Positions 46,860 to 59,998 are shown, numbered from the stretch's first letter. The stretch: DNA of 64,000 nt from Ptychodera flava (GCF_041260155.1 NC_091930.1:1406001-1470000); one strand, 5' to 3'. A program made the numbers and translations. The notes: a model not told the origin generated them from the letters alone.

Positions 46860-48920
46860 TTTCTGGTTAAGTATTGTGCAGTCAGATAACTTTTAATCGA
46901 AGGTAGCCATCTGTAACACATCTTCCGTGGAATAAGAGATAAATAGCATTTGCTAAAATTAAATTTTTAGGTATACTAGAGCTGTAAATAAGGCCAAGGT
47001 CATTGAAGCAAATACTTTACAAGTTTCAAAACATGAAGCGTTCTCAAACTCTCTTATCGACGTTTGGCCTCTTTGTACGATTTGTGAAATCTTCATGGTA
47101 ACGTCTGTTCCGTGTTTTGTACTCAACTAAAAGTAGGTACCGGGTGCTGCAAATTGCTGTTAAATTACGTCAATAGTCTCCTCCTATAATGATTTCAAAA
47201 TGAACAGTACTTGACTGTGCAAAAATTATATTTTCAATTATTGGTAATATAATATCTGTGCGTACTTCATGAAGAAACAATTGTGGACAAAGTTTATAAA
47301 AATATGCGTAAACTGTTGTGTAGTATCGCTGCGAAGAGAGGGGTAGCAACGACCTTTTAAACATAACGTGAACGGCGAGTTATTTAAATGTGACCTAATT
47401 CGTAGCGATACCTCCTCTGATAAGATATGCTAACAGCCAACGGCTACACAGAGTCGGACCAAAATAGACACAGGTACAGTTCAAAAAGTATCTGTAGTCA
47501 CGCTCGTCACTTTGTCATCAAATCTTTAGAACATAAGCCAAGCCTCGCACCGCACATCAGCAGCAGCTGCCAATGCATTCAAATCATATCAGGCCGCTGA
47601 CAAGAATACAAGATATACCTGACAAGTCTAATCCTAAGGTAATATTAGGGAAAACATTTAATAAAAACGTTGTCATTTGCGGACGAATGGGGTTGATGTG
47701 ATAAAGGGGAAAAATTTTAAAGGGTGGAAAGTAGCGTTCCTTGTCTATTTTTCATGTTATTTTCATTGTAGTAGGTACTGTACTGTGTCACATTTATACT
47801 CTGCTGTCCGTACAATCAGCAGAACGGAAATCACTTTGAATCGGCCCTTAAGATTACAACTGTTTGCATTGCACCACTGCAAGTCACAAACAATATTTTT
47901 TTTTTGCTTCATAGAAAAGTATATTGTAATTTCATATTCTGAATTTAGCTTTTTGATGTTTCACTGAACCGTACACCTTCTATTTCAAGATAATAATATC
48001 TAATAATTATAATTGTTAGAAAGTAGTAATTATCACTTTATTATAAGTATTGACAAAAACGGATATGGCGACGGTCAGGATTTTTCTTGCTTAAATTTTG
48101 GGGAAGGTAATTTTACCCATGCAAAAGTTTGAGGGGTCACGATTCTCCATGCATCCAGTTTTTGAATTGCAAGAAGCCATATCGTATCGTTTTCACATCT
48201 TGATGCCAAGAGGTGCTATCGTGTGACCTGCATGAAAAGTGTACTTAGATTTGAGGTCGATTGAAGATACGACTGCATACTTCAACGTTGCTCCACAGTC
48301 AGTCCGATTGTAAAGTCCAGCGGACAAGACTGAAAACACAGTACCAAGAAACGTTCACTGTGAAATTCAATTCATAGCCTGCAGTTCGTCACCAAGCATG
48401 TAAGGCGACATTATTCATGTTCAGCTATAGTACTTCTGTGTCATTTCCGCAGACGACTGAACTATCAATTTAATGAACAATTAGCTGAAACCTGCCCCAT
48501 TTCTGGTCTACAGTAGATAACGTAAATTGAAAATTGTCAGGGATACACTGTTAGAATGCTTCCCAATAATCGTTCCTGATAAGAGTACTGTAACGTCGTT
48601 GGCATTGTGACACACAGACTAGCAAAAAGCAATGTCCAGCAAAAATGCGTCGATAAAATGCCTTCAAGCTTTCTGTTAATAATAATCCTATGTTGAATAC
48701 GTTGTCTATATTATGTTGGAACTGTAACAGCAAAAATCACTCAACAAGATTCGTAAATTTACTAACGTGCGGAACATAAATTGTTGCCTTGAGTAGATCG
48801 TATCGGGTTGTGTATGTGAAAACATGCCAGTACTTTGCCTGTAAAATTTGACAGACCTAGATACAATGAATTGCTATTTGATTGAAATCAGAATGTGACC
48901 TCTACCTCACCTGACACTAA
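46860..48920. repeat. Segmental tandem duplication, copy 2
   Basis: A diverged direct copy of 43940-46520 that lacks about 0.2 kb or more of internal sequence. No intact coding region is seen. From 48920 to 49585 nothing is supported. Confidence 0.75.
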
Positions 48921-49585
48921 GATTAATAGTTACGTCAGCCTACTGTGAGAATCATGGATCAATATTTCCAGATTCCCTATACCGCAGAGCACAACTTTCA
49001 CACATTCCTTTACTACCACCAGAAATAATTTTCAACCCCCCCCCCCTGAATTCATTGAGTTCCCTGTTACCAACATTTATAAATCCAGCCTGAGCCAACC
49101 ACCTTTGGAACGGGCGTACTCATGTGTACTCCACAAACTAAATCATTTACTTCAACTACGAACGCCATGATTGGCCGAGAAACCTCGGGTCATAGCGGTA
49201 CAATTGGCTTGAGTTGTGTGGGGTCACGCATGTCATGTCCAGCCTCGGGTCTTAACAATTCATTGCTTGTGAATGGGTTCCAAATCCATGTTCATATAAC
49301 CTTTGTAATAGATCCATATTCAGATTGTTTTGGGACTCATGTTTACGATTTTCCCCTTGAATAAATTGCCGATTTGGGAAAGATGTAGCCGTACACATCT
49401 CTATCAGCGGATGCCTTTGTAAATTGGGGATTGTAATATACATTGTTAATCATTAATGATAGATGTCGTTAAACCTACTACCTTACCTGATCACAGATAC
49501 ATACGACATAATAGTCAACCTATCCAAAGGTTTTTTTAAAAATTCTATTTAAAGCTTAAGTCCTGAAGTAATAGTGACTTTTATT

Positions 49586-51212
49586 TAGCTCCGCTGTCAG
49601 CGACGCGGAGCTTATCAAATAGGTTGATTTTCCATCGTCGTCCGTCGTCGTCCGTCCAACAATTGCCTTCTCCTCGGATACCGCAAGTCCAATTGCTTTG
49701 AAATTTCATATGCAGTTCACTTGGGGTGACCTCACTTAAGTTTGTTCAAATTGTGGTGAAATTGGCATATTGTATTTTGGGGGCATTTTTTGGTGTTTTT
49801 GGTAAAAAAATCTTCTTCTCTGAAACCGCTTGTCGATTGCTTTAAAATTTAATATGCAGTTTACTTAGGGTGACTTCAGTCAGATTTTTTTCAAATCGTA
49901 GTGAAATTTGCATATTTGTATTTTAAAGGCAATTTTTGTCATTTTTGGTAAAAAAATCTTTAAAAATCGTCTTCTTCAAAACTACCAGTCAGATAGCTTT
50001 GATATTTGGTACATATGTCCCTAAGGATGATCTATTTCAGATTTGTTCAAATTGTGCAGAAATATGCAAATTTGCATTTTTAAGGCAATTTTTGCCATTT
50101 TTGGTCAAAAAATGTATTTCTCAAAAGGACTGGTCTGATATTTTTAAATTAATTGGTATACAGGTTTCTATAGATGAACTTAGTAATATATATTGAATTT
50201 CTGATGAAATCTGTAATTTTGTATTTTGGGGCAATTTTTGCCATTTTTGGTCAAAAAATGTGTATTTCCAAAACTACTCATCTGATAGCTTTGAAATTTG
50301 GTATACAGGTTTCTACAGATGAACTTAATGATATTTATTGAAATTATGATGAAATCTGCAATTTTGTATTTTCGGGGCAGTTTTTTGCCATTTTTGGTCA
50401 AAAAATGTGTATTTCCAAAACTACTCATCTGATAGCTTTGCAATTTGGTATACAGGTTCTTACAGATCACCTTAATGATATTTATTGAAATTATGATGAA
50501 ATCTGCAATTTTGTAATTTTGGGGCAATTTTTGCCATTTTTGGTCAAAAATTGTGTTTCTCAAAAAGTACTGGTCTAATAGCTTTGAAATTTGGTATACT
50601 GGTTTCTACAGATGAGCTAAGTAATATATATTCAATTTCTGATGAAATCTGTAGTTTTGTATTTTTGGGGCAATTTTTGCCATTTTTGGTCAAAAAATGT
50701 GTATTTCCAAAACTACTCATCTGATAGCTTTGAAATTTGGTATACAGGTTTCTATAGATAAACTAAATGATATTTATTGAAATAATGATGAAATCTGCAA
50801 TTTTGAATTTTTGGGGCAATTTTTTCCCATTTTTGGTCAAAAAATGTGTTTCTCAAAAAGTACTGTCTAACAGCTTTGAAATTTGGTATACAGGTTTCTA
50901 TAGATGAACTAAATTTGATCTTTTGAAATTATGATGAAATCTGCAATTTTTATTTTTTGGGGCAACTGTTGCCATTTTGGTCATAAAATTTTATTCTCAA
51001 CAAAACTACTCATCAGATAGCTTTGGTTGACATGTTCTTAGGGATGATCCGATGTGATATATTCAAAGTATGATGAAATCTTCAATTGTGTATTTTTGCA
51101 GCTTATTTTAGCCACTTTTTTCTGGCCACTGCATTGAGCTATCAAAGATTTCCACCTTCTTCATCAACATGTTTCAAAAATAGTTATTCTCTACATAAAC
51201 ACAGCGGAGCTA
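49586..51212. mobile_element. TIR element filled with ~147-bp tandem repeats
   Basis: The ends TAGCTCCGCTGT (49586-49597) and ACAGCGGAGCTA (51201-51212) are perfect inverted repeats. Inside, about nine units are marked by CCATTTTTGGTCAAAAAATG and GCTTTGAAATTTGGTATACA at 144-159-bp spacing. The subterminal GTCAGCGACGCGGAGCT can form a hairpin with the left end. There is no coding sequence. From 51213 to 52825 I see no supported feature. Confidence 0.8.
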
Positions 51213-52828
51213 TATCGGCCGCTAGGTAGCTTGTTTATCATGAATCTTGCATATATAACTTTGTAGTTAACTTTTTCATTTAAAAAATCTAATATTATAT
51301 AGGGCTCAGCCCTTGGTGTCGCGCCCAGGGTTATTAAAGATTGGCAATGTTATTGTATTGGTTCATGATAAACTGTAATTGTTACTTCATAAACGTTTAT
51401 ATGACAACTACCGGTATGCCCAATTTCCCTCTGATGAAAGCAGTTCACGTACGTACACGACGTCAAACCCTGCAGCAGGGCAGGTATAGATTTTCTGTAG
51501 CGTGTAAAAAATTTGGACAAAAATTGGCAATTTTTACAATGATAACAGCCTATTGCGATAAACAAGGACGTATTATGCAATCATTATCATTGCAATGGTA
51601 ACCGCACTGCCCATCTTCCACTTGCAAGCTGAAAACTATAGCGTTTCCGTCTAAAAACTGGCAATTTTTGAATCTAATTATTGACACAGGGGGCGCTCTT
51701 CTATAATTTAATCCCAGCATTCTTTGCGTATGCTCCCGTTCATATGCACGACAGTTTTCTCCCTTTATCTATATTAACGATATTTTGTATCAGCGACAAT
51801 GTGCATAATAACGTTTACTGGCTAATAAAAGAGGTATATTTTTATAAAAGGCATGTTATTTAATAGTAATTTGTTTCGTTTTTGTTTATTTACGAGTACT
51901 CAAAAAAAAAAAACATGCGGCGGCGCCGTGAAAGAAGGGTACACTTCCGGTTACTCGCATAGTATATTATGAATAAGCGCATGCGTAGTCAGTAAGCGCT
52001 GGCGCGACTATTATTGTTTATTTGAAAGTTTTTCTATTCGTCATGTTGGTTTGTAGGGATGACTTGACTCAGATAAGTGAAAGTGGCGACAAAACATCTT
52101 CACATATGAATTGCTGGAGCAGTTTTCCTTTGTAGTGAAATCATCAATTCACTGACCGATTTTATACTATAGCTTTGAAATTTAGTTTAGTAGGATCATC
52201 TTCACGCATTCTAGAATGACGAAAAAAATCGTCTCGGACGATTCCATAGACAGTACAGGAACTGTCTATTAGCGATTGTAAGGCTAAAGTTTCTCAAATG
52301 TGTTGAAGTTTTCATAAAATTTGAAGATTTTAATTTTCGGATGGGTATTCTCAATTTTGCTAGCAACAATATCCGTGCAACCATTAGTCCGAGTTAAATT
52401 ACTTTTGTCGGTTTGTAGAGATGACTTATCAAGGAATTTCACAGTTACATAACTTGCACATGCAATTATTACCAATTTTTGTCCAAAACAGGCGCTGGTG
52501 CCATTGTCGATATAAGCAATTAGAATTGGAATGCTAGTCGAAACTGTGATAGTATATCAACGAATGGAACGGGTAACACTATAAATCGAATGTTTGCCTT
52601 TATCCACCATTTGTCTCAGCCATACATGCAGTTTACGCCACCGACTTTACTCATCACATTGGGGTTTACAGACCATGCCAGGCCAACAATGAGCACTACG
52701 CGACCCATACAAGATCACCATTAGGATCATCAGATTTAGAGTTTAATTTTAGCAGATGTTCTAAGAAAGTGAGGTGCACTCTTTTTAAAAGTTTTTATAC
52801 AGTGTTTACTGTGTTAAATTTTTGGTGT

Positions 52829-52967
<139 letters not shown>

Positions 52968-53174
52968 ACCCGCTATGTCGGATTAAAATGTTCAAAAGTA
53001 ACAATACTGGGAAATCGTGGTGTCTATAATTAATCAGTTATTACAAAATACTGGCCCATGTCAAGAATTTCGACTGTATTATAAGAGAAATGACTTTTTT
53101 GGGCATTTACGATTGCATGGACTTATTTCATGGACGATTTACATCATCATGTCACACTTACCTTGCTTATACGT

Positions 53175-53370
53175 TGTATTTCATGTTGCTGTCCTTGAGG
53201 GTCAATATGTTATTGTGAGAGTTCCGTGCTTTTCCTGTGTTTCGATGTTTTGAAAGTGTATTTGTGATATGTATAATCTTGTTTTGAAAGCTGAGTCCCT
53301 GAGTCCGATATAGTACTTTGTATTTTGCTTGTATTTACGGTGGCTTTGTATACTACTGAGGGCGTGAGAC
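53175..53370 (-). mobile_element. Penelope-like GIY-YIG fragment (minus strand)
   Basis: The minus strand reads SVVYKATVNT and YTYHKYTFKTSKHRKSTEL in split frames. This matches the plus-strand copy near 56630-56790. The fragment is truncated and frameshifted. Confidence 0.7.
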
Positions 53371-54125
53371 ATTTCCTTGGCCAGTCTATCACCTTCAGCA
53401 TATGACTGAATACCCATGCAGCATGATGCTATGAGTGCCTTTCTGTCAAAAAATTAGTTACTTCTAAACCAATCGTTTAATATATAGGAGCATATCGAGT
53501 TCAAATCAGGTTCCGATTAGATATGTTCTGATTCATTACAGTGAGGTCCACACAAAGACAACAAGGGAAGCATCCTCGTAATGGCAGAAAATATACCAAG
53601 TGGGGATGAACAAAATCCCACTGACCAAAATGTTAAGGGAAATGGCAGCGTACCAGTGACAGTGTTGACAGTGATGGTGAAACTTGTCAAAAGTCACAGG
53701 TAAGTTACGTTGTTGATTTAACGCATTATTTCTAAGCCTTGCGACAGAGGCACATCGACAATTAACATGAATAACCTATGCCTATTTAGCAACACATCGT
53801 GTTTAATGTGTGAAAACAAAACCACAATAACGCTAATATAGTTGTTCATCATCAAAATGAAAACCATAGTATTGCATACAACAGCAAATGCCCAGTATTG
53901 TATTATTTGTCTTGATGAACACTTCTCATCACTCTAGGCTGTATGTGTATATATTAACACAAAATACTTCCATTATACCTGTTACTTAATTTTCATGCAT
54001 CCAGCAATATTTAGATGAATGAAACATACGTAACCTACTGAGTACACTAACATAAAAACATATACATACATATGTATATACACATATATAAACATAAAAA
54101 CATATACATACATATGTATGTATGT

Positions 54126-54146
54126 ACACACACACACACACACACA
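54126..54146. repeat. (CA)n microsatellite
   Basis: A short CA run next to several ACATATGTATGT repeats. Confidence 0.9.
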
Positions 54147-54164
54147 TAGAGTGTGTACATATAG

Positions 54165-54292
54165 TACTGGAGTCTCGAACTCACCGTCCTCCGACAGTGA
54201 GTCCGTTACTTTATCTACCGGGTCTTGAACCGATTCTCGAACTCACTACTCTCTGACAGTGAGTCCGTTACCATAACCACTGGGCCACGGTG
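54165..54292 (-). mobile_element. tRNA-derived SINE head, minus strand
   Basis: On the minus strand TGGCCCAGTGG fits the pol III A box and GAGTTCGAGAATC fits a B box. A second GAGTTCGAGACTC lies in a tandem copy. It sits next to the Penelope fragment at 54300. Confidence 0.6.
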
Positions 54293-54299
54293 CCTCTAT

Positions 54300-56225
54300 T
54301 CGAAAGAAATTCTGTACGTTTGTTTAGCAGTGTTGGCTTGTCTGAGTTGATAATGTGAAATTTGTCCGCGATGCAGAGGTTAGGGAGCATTCGTTTTTTA
54401 CAGGGAGAGCGGGGGGGGGGGGCGGTGGAAATCAGGGGGGTGACTTTTACAAAACCGTTTTTAGGGGGGTCAAATTTTACAATCAATGATTGAAGGGGGG
54501 TCAAATTTTACAAAGGTTTGTATGGAGTTATGGAAAAAAAATTGACTTTGGAATTTCACCGAAATGTTGCTTGTGTAACCGATGTTTCGAGACGGCAGAA
54601 TGATAACCGACCAAAGCTCAGCCAAATTTATTTCTGTAGCAGAGCCAACAAGTACGATACTGGCGGTAACCTCTCTAGAGCAGCAACAGAGCATGTGGCC
54701 CTGAGTACAGGTCTGTGTGTTCCCGGCGTTATACGGCCTCCATCACAGCCTGCAACGGTCTATGGAGATAACAGGGGACTCTCTCTGCAGCGAGATTCAA
54801 AATGGCAATCTCCATGGGTAAACAACTTGTCGAGTATGTTGTTTCAGAAAACGAGCGGTTTTGGACGTTAGGAAAAGTTAATCGCATCATCTCTGGGTCG
54901 GTTAGGAGGTAAAGGTAGGCAGAGAAAGGATTTTGTCCCGATAGAGCAGAATTTCGCCCAAAAGACCTTTTCTTCATTGCGATCCGATCCAGGCCGCAGA
55001 GACCTCAATTCTGTTCAAGGATTCGTTGGTGTTGGAGGCTATATAAAGCAGGGAGCACACAGACCTGTACGCGGGGCTGCAGAGCATGGGGCATGAAATG
55101 AGGAACTACCACACAGTCATATAATGTAACAAACAACTTCCCTGTATTATTATATTGTGTCAAATTATCGGCGTTTACATACAAAATAGTAACACCGTAC
55201 TTCAAAACTACAAATATACATATACATTCCATACATAGTCTATGAGAAGCTATGAATAATTTCTTTTAAATACAAAACTAGCTAAATCTGTGTATTTATA
55301 GACTCTTGATTATTGATATTAATGTACTTGATCAGACTAGGGTAGTTACCGGTGCATGTGTGAGCAAGAAATTTGATTTTGGAATTTCACCGAAATGTTG
55401 ATTCACTATCTTGTCAATGAGGAAACTATGAATAATTTTTTTCCAATACAAAACTAGTTAAATCTGTGTATTTATGTACGCTTGATTATTGATATTAGTG
55501 TACTTGATTAGACTAGGGCGATTACAAGTTCATGTGTGTGCAAAAAATTGATTTTGGAATTTCACCAAAAATGTTGATTCTCAATACATTGTGGTATGTG
55601 AGGAAACTGAATATTTTTTTTACAATACAAAACTGGCTATTAAAATCTGTGCATTGACAATTTGATGTAAATATACGTGACAAGAATATCATTTTTGAAA
55701 GAGCAGATCTGAAAAAACCAATATGATATTGCAATTTCACCCAGTGATTATTTGAAAACTTCAAAAAGGATTCTTTGAAAGTTCAAAGGTCAAATGGGAA
55801 ATTATAAGTCAATTAAGATATCATTGATACAGACTGTGACATCTGGGGAGAGTCACTGTTTTTTGTGCATGAAAATTGGGGTAGGTAACTCTTTTGTTTG
55901 TTTTTTTGCAAACACTTTGAAGGGCCTAATTTTTCAGCCCAGGGACATAGGGTGCGAAGGGTTAATTTTAATCAAATCTGATATTTTTTTAAGGGGGTCA
56001 CATTATAAAATTGATGAATTTAGGAGGGGGTCGAATTTTAGAAATTTGATTTGGAGGGGTCGCTTTTAACATTTCATTGTCGCTCAAATTCCACCGACCC
56101 TCCCCTCCCCGTAAAAAACGAATGCTTCCTTACAACGTTTTGTCTTGGTTGAGTAAGGCTTGGCTCCGTCAATAATAGACAATGTGACGTTGTATTTTAT
56201 GTTGCTGTCTGGTTGGGCGGCCTTT
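54300..56225 (-). mobile_element. Penelope-like 3' fragment split by a nested transposon
   Basis: Minus-strand coding pieces at 56144-56225 (block equivalent to DSNIKYNV) and at 54300-54377 (KFHIINSDKPTLLNKRTEFL) would be contiguous if the insert at 54383-56129 were absent. The same order is intact in the plus-strand copy at 56800-56980. Confidence 0.75.
54383..56129. mobile_element. 1,747-bp TIR transposon with TTA target duplication
   Basis: The ends GGGAGCATTCGTTTTTTAC and GTAAAAAACGAATGCTTCC are inverted, flanked by TTA on both sides (54380-54382, 56130-56132). The interior has ~173-bp tandem repeats (55250-55640) marked by GATTTTGGAATTTCACC, and GGGGTCAAATTTTA tracts near the ends. I see no transposase, so it looks non-autonomous. 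TIR plus a TWA-type target duplication suggests a Harbinger-like family (inference). Confidence 0.8.
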
Positions 56226-56262
56226 TTGAATGAAGTTACATTCAAAAAGGCCACCCCTGAAT
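56215..56262. repeat. Hairpin between opposed Penelope copies
   Basis: GGCCTTTTTGAATG and CATTCAAAAAGGCC are perfect inverted arms around AAGTTA. It lies exactly at the join of the minus-strand and plus-strand Penelope fragments. Confidence 0.8.
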
Positions 56263-57020
56263 ACGAACATCACTGAAGAGGAGTGGCCATCAGCACAAGA
56301 TGAATTAACCAACCACCGACCAGCAGCGCCCCATAAAGATCACGAAGCAGGCAGATAATTTGGTATAACCCACCATTCAACAAAGCAGTAAAAACCAACA
56401 TTGGCAGAAGATTCCTCAACCTCATTAAATTACACTTCCCTCAAGGACATCCATTACACAAGATCTTCAATAAAAACAATGTGAAAGTCAGCTACAGCTG
56501 TACAAGAAATATGGGCAGTATCATGAGAGTCCATAACAACCACCTTCTACACAACGACAACAAACCAACTAAGTCATGTAACTGCCGCAAAAAAAGAAGA
56601 TTGCCCTATTATACGGAAACTGTCTCAACGCCCTCAGTAGTATACAAAGCCACCGTAAATACAAGCAATAATACAAAGCACTATATCGGACTCACTGACT
56701 CAGCTTTCAAAACAAGATATACATATCACAAATACACTTTCAAAACATCAAAACACAGGAAAAGCACGGAACTCTCAAAATACACTGAATACATATAGAC
56801 CCTCAAGGACAGCAACATAAAATACAACGTCCACATGGTCTATCATTTAACAGAGCCCAGCCTTACTCAACCAAAACAAAACGTTGTAACCTCTGCATCA
56901 CCGAGAAATTTCACATTATCAACTCAGACAAGTCAACACTGCTAAACAAACGTACAGAATTTCTTTCGAAATGTACACAAAGAAGCAACTTCCTTCTCAT
57001 TAACACTTGAACGCGCCAGA
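56263..57020 (+). mobile_element. Penelope-like element 3' part with GIY-YIG domain
   Basis: The plus-strand reading gives RRFLNLIKLHFPQGHPLHKI, KVSYSCTRNMGSIM, KSCNCR, SVVYKATV and HYIGLTDSAFKTRYTYHKYT, then the NFTLSTQTSQHC-region tail. This order matches the region between RT and GIY-YIG endonuclease in Penelope-like elements. Stops and shifts mark it as dead. The RT itself is absent. Confidence 0.75.
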
Positions 57021-57189
57021 ACAACCGCCTCGTTTGCATATACCCCTGGCCCTGTATATAGGTAGCAACGAGCCCGCCAACATCACTCCTGACGATTGCC
57101 AAAGAGCATGATACAGTCTATAGAGTTACAGCTGGGCGATCTTTACGTTTTAGTTGTTGTTTTGCCGATATAAAACATCGTCCAGCTGT

Positions 57190-57597
57190 ATTTAATTGCC
57201 GGAACAAATCTCAAATCTTCATGTACGTTGAAAGTTACGGTCAAGCCAGGAGTGTCATTTACAAGGCCAATGATTCAACAGAAGTCAATAAGGTCTCACC
57301 GCTAACACCTTGAAGACAAGCTTCGCTGATCACATGCGGTCGTTCCGTAAGGAAAAGAATGAGAACAGCAGTGAACTATCAAAGTTTGTTTGGTCCCTCA
57401 AAGTACAAGTAAAAGGACAAGGACTTTGTTGAATCATGGTCAGTTACCGACAGAGCATTAGGTTTCTCTAACATAAAGCAAGCGGTTTAATCTTTCTGTC
57501 TTTGTTGTTTGTCTACGCTTAATCAATGCTGACAAATCTACGCTGTTCAACAAGCGCTCTGAGGTGGTCTCAAAATGTCGTCATCAAAACAAATATT
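57190..57597 (+). mobile_element. Second Penelope-like GIY-YIG fragment
   Basis: Pieces in several frames read SVIYKAND, TSFADHMRSFRKEKNENSSE, LSKFVWSLK and NADKSTLFNKRSEVVS. This family is different from the copy just upstream. It stops at the TA microsatellite before exon 2 of the pseudogene. Confidence 0.65.
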
Positions 57598-57600
57598 AAA

Positions 57601-57686
<86 letters not shown>

Positions 57687-57687
57687 T
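57598..57687. repeat. (TA)n microsatellite
   Basis: About 90 bases of TA that end 54 bases before exon 2 of the GT4-like pseudogene. Confidence 0.96.
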
Positions 57688-57740
57688 CGCTTTTCGTATT
57701 ATAAGTATCATATTTATTAAGCATTACCATAACCTTACAG

Positions 57741-59031
57741 GGAATGGAGGGAAAGCAAGTACTGCCACCTGCAACTCTGATCGTAATCGAAAGATGGGGT
57801 TTTCCGATCCTTGGAGGAATTCCAGCAGCCTTGTATTTGCTCATAAATCTACTAAAATCGATAAGATTGACAATATATTGCACCGTACTCGAAGCTGATG
57901 GATACACTGATAGTGAAGCAAAACGTTTGGGCGTACACCTTCTAAAACCAAAACTAAAGCCCTACTATAGATCAATAAAACCAACGCCAATTTGGCTCGA
58001 GACGTACACAGCTTTCTATCCACATTTAGAAAAGTTGCAAAATGTGAAGTTCATCTTCGGTTTTGGATTAGTAACATCATCAGTTGCATTTGATATAAGG
58101 GACAGCATATTTCCCGAGGCTAAATTTGGAGTAGTCAATGTTTGGTGTCCGGACTTCATCACCAAAGAAACTTTAAATTATGATCAACGGACATTTCAAA
58201 ATCGTTGTATACTTCTTGACCAAGAAAACCAGTGTGCCGAGATAATTCTTTCAATAGGACCTTCAGTGTTTGACCACTTTAAATTCAGGTATAGAAATAT
58301 CAAGTTAAAACATTATCAGTTAATGCCAAGATCCTTTAAAGAATATTTTGATGTACCCTTACTTACAGTTGACCAATTACCAGACGAAATTCGACATTTT
58401 GAAATTCTGTCGATGTTTGAAAACTTATTGATGAATTTTCGCCGACTAATGTCCTACAAAAAGCAATGAATCTGATGGCGAGTTCATATGAAAAAAATAT
58501 GAAAGATCCTCCAAAATGGACAATTCTCTGCACAGAAAAAACAAGTGATATAACAATCACATCGCGTTTAAAGCCACGGTCCAACCTGAATGTATACGTT
58601 AAAAGACTGAAGTCTACTGATTATATTACAGAACTGCGTTTTTCACACATTTTTATTGTGCCCATGCGCTCAGTCGACATGTTCAGTTTAAACAATCGCC
58701 GCCATGGCTAGCGGAAACCAGTGATCGTTCCTGCGATGTCAGAATGTGACATGTTTATTCGAAAATACTTACCTTTGTACCGAGATAATATGGTCGTGGA
58801 CATGCGATGCGGTCCAAACAATTACGCGATAGGATCGTACATATCCTGCAAAACTACAGTGTGTACATGAAGCAAGCAGGGAGGTCAGGCGTGTCCTGCA
58901 GGAAGACCTCGCGAAGAAAATCGAGGAAATGAATAGTATGCTGGTAGATGAAGTTAATATACATGTGCAACTCTCAAGAACACCACAAGTGGCAACCTCA
59001 ATTTCCAGTAGTGATGCTACACTGGATTACG
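57741..59031 (+). pseudogene. Exon 2 of the broken gene: GT-B (GT4-like) glycosyltransferase domain
   Basis: The frame open from 57744 to 58469 encodes the N-terminal Rossmann half. Landmarks are ERWGFPILGG (the sugar-acceptor-side glycine loop region), IYCTVLEADGYTDSEAKR, FPEAKFGVVNVWCPDF and AEIILSIGPSVFDHF. The C-terminal half continues in another frame (DPPKWTIL, FSHIFIVPMRS, then RKPVIVP). These match the order seen in GT4-like proteins of invertebrates. A TAG sits where the family's glycine-rich nucleotide-sugar segment should be, just before KPVIVP. After a further shift, a helical tail (VRRVLQEDLAKKIEEM) leads to the donor at 59032. Activity as it stands is very unlikely. Confidence 0.75.
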
Positions 59032-59623
59032 GTAAGACTGTAAATTCCTTTACATATATTAGAAGACGCGGTCGTGCATTTGACTCAAGCGACAATTTCA
59101 TTATTTCATGCAACATGCATTCCTCGTTTATGTTATGACAATGTTTACGTTTTCGTTCGTCATTAGCAAGTGAATAAAATCTATAATTTTATTTTCAAAT
59201 TACCTCCCAGTATCACAATACAAGCTACTTTGCATTGTGCTTTTGTAACAAAATGCTATCATCTTTCTTATTGATATTGGTTCATCAGCCTCATCTACAT
59301 CACTGGACATCCACACAGAGAATGAACAACGCAATCTGGGTAAGCAGCTTTAGCAGTTACGACTGGTGACAGCATTGTTTATCATTGAATTGTACAAGTT
59401 GATTTTTTAAAAATAACGTTGGCATGAAAGTATAAATGAAGGTTGCATCCCATGAGATTAAGATTAATTTGTACTATGGGGAATTCTAAACTGTAATTAC
59501 ATCTATGTGTTTTCTTTCTTCCTGTATGTATTCAGTCAGCAACATGGTCTATACAAAATGCAACAAAATTATTTTAGTAAGACAAATGATATTTTTCTTA
59601 TGCATTCCCTGTGTTCCCTTCAG

Positions 59624-59998
59624 CTACAGTGAGCTTGCAGATCAGCCCTTCATATGGAAACTCTGTAAACGGTGAGTCTATGTCTCACGTGGAAGGCTCG
59701 TTTTACCAAGAGCATCAACCCGAACAAATATGTCAACTGATTAGTGGTGTTCACGATGATCTCGATGTCCTGACAGTAGAAAAGGGTTGTCTTCAGTATG
59801 TGATGAATTGTGGATCATTAGAAGCGCTGGAAGCTCTTTGGAATGAGTATACCAGTGGACGACTGGACGAAACCATCCATGCTACAATCATCACACCAAC
59901 ACTACTCAGCAAGATTCAAGCTCACTACCTAACCCTCGATATCTACATTCCAGTACAGGAGTATTTACTCTGTAAGAGGGAACTGCCACTGATCTCAG
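59624..59998 (+). pseudogene. Exon 4 of the broken gene: TRADD-like N-terminal domain
   Basis: The exon is intact: 375 nt, phase 1 in and out, between CCCTTCAG and GTGATT. The conserved block reads VEKGCLQYVMNCGSLEALEA, then LWNEYTSGRLDE and VQEYLLCKREL. This pattern (xxGSLxxxLxCxSLxALExLWxxYxSGxLxx... LxCK) is what I recall for TRADD-N-like domains in cnidarian, lancelet and hemichordate immune-type proteins. The role would be adaptor-type protein interaction. The assignment is from memory and has not been searched. The short upstream exon 3 (59289-59339, 17 codons, phase 1-1) and the start of exon 4 look like serine-rich linker modules. Confidence 0.65.

Noticed and set aside
49586-51212. 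CRISPR-like repeat array
   Set aside because: The units are ~147 bp, similar along their whole length with no unique spacers, and bounded by transposon-like termini in animal DNA.
54518-54871. 117-codon ORF inside the TIR transposon
   Set aside because: It shows no transposase motifs and its start overlaps the repeat-rich end; probably chance.
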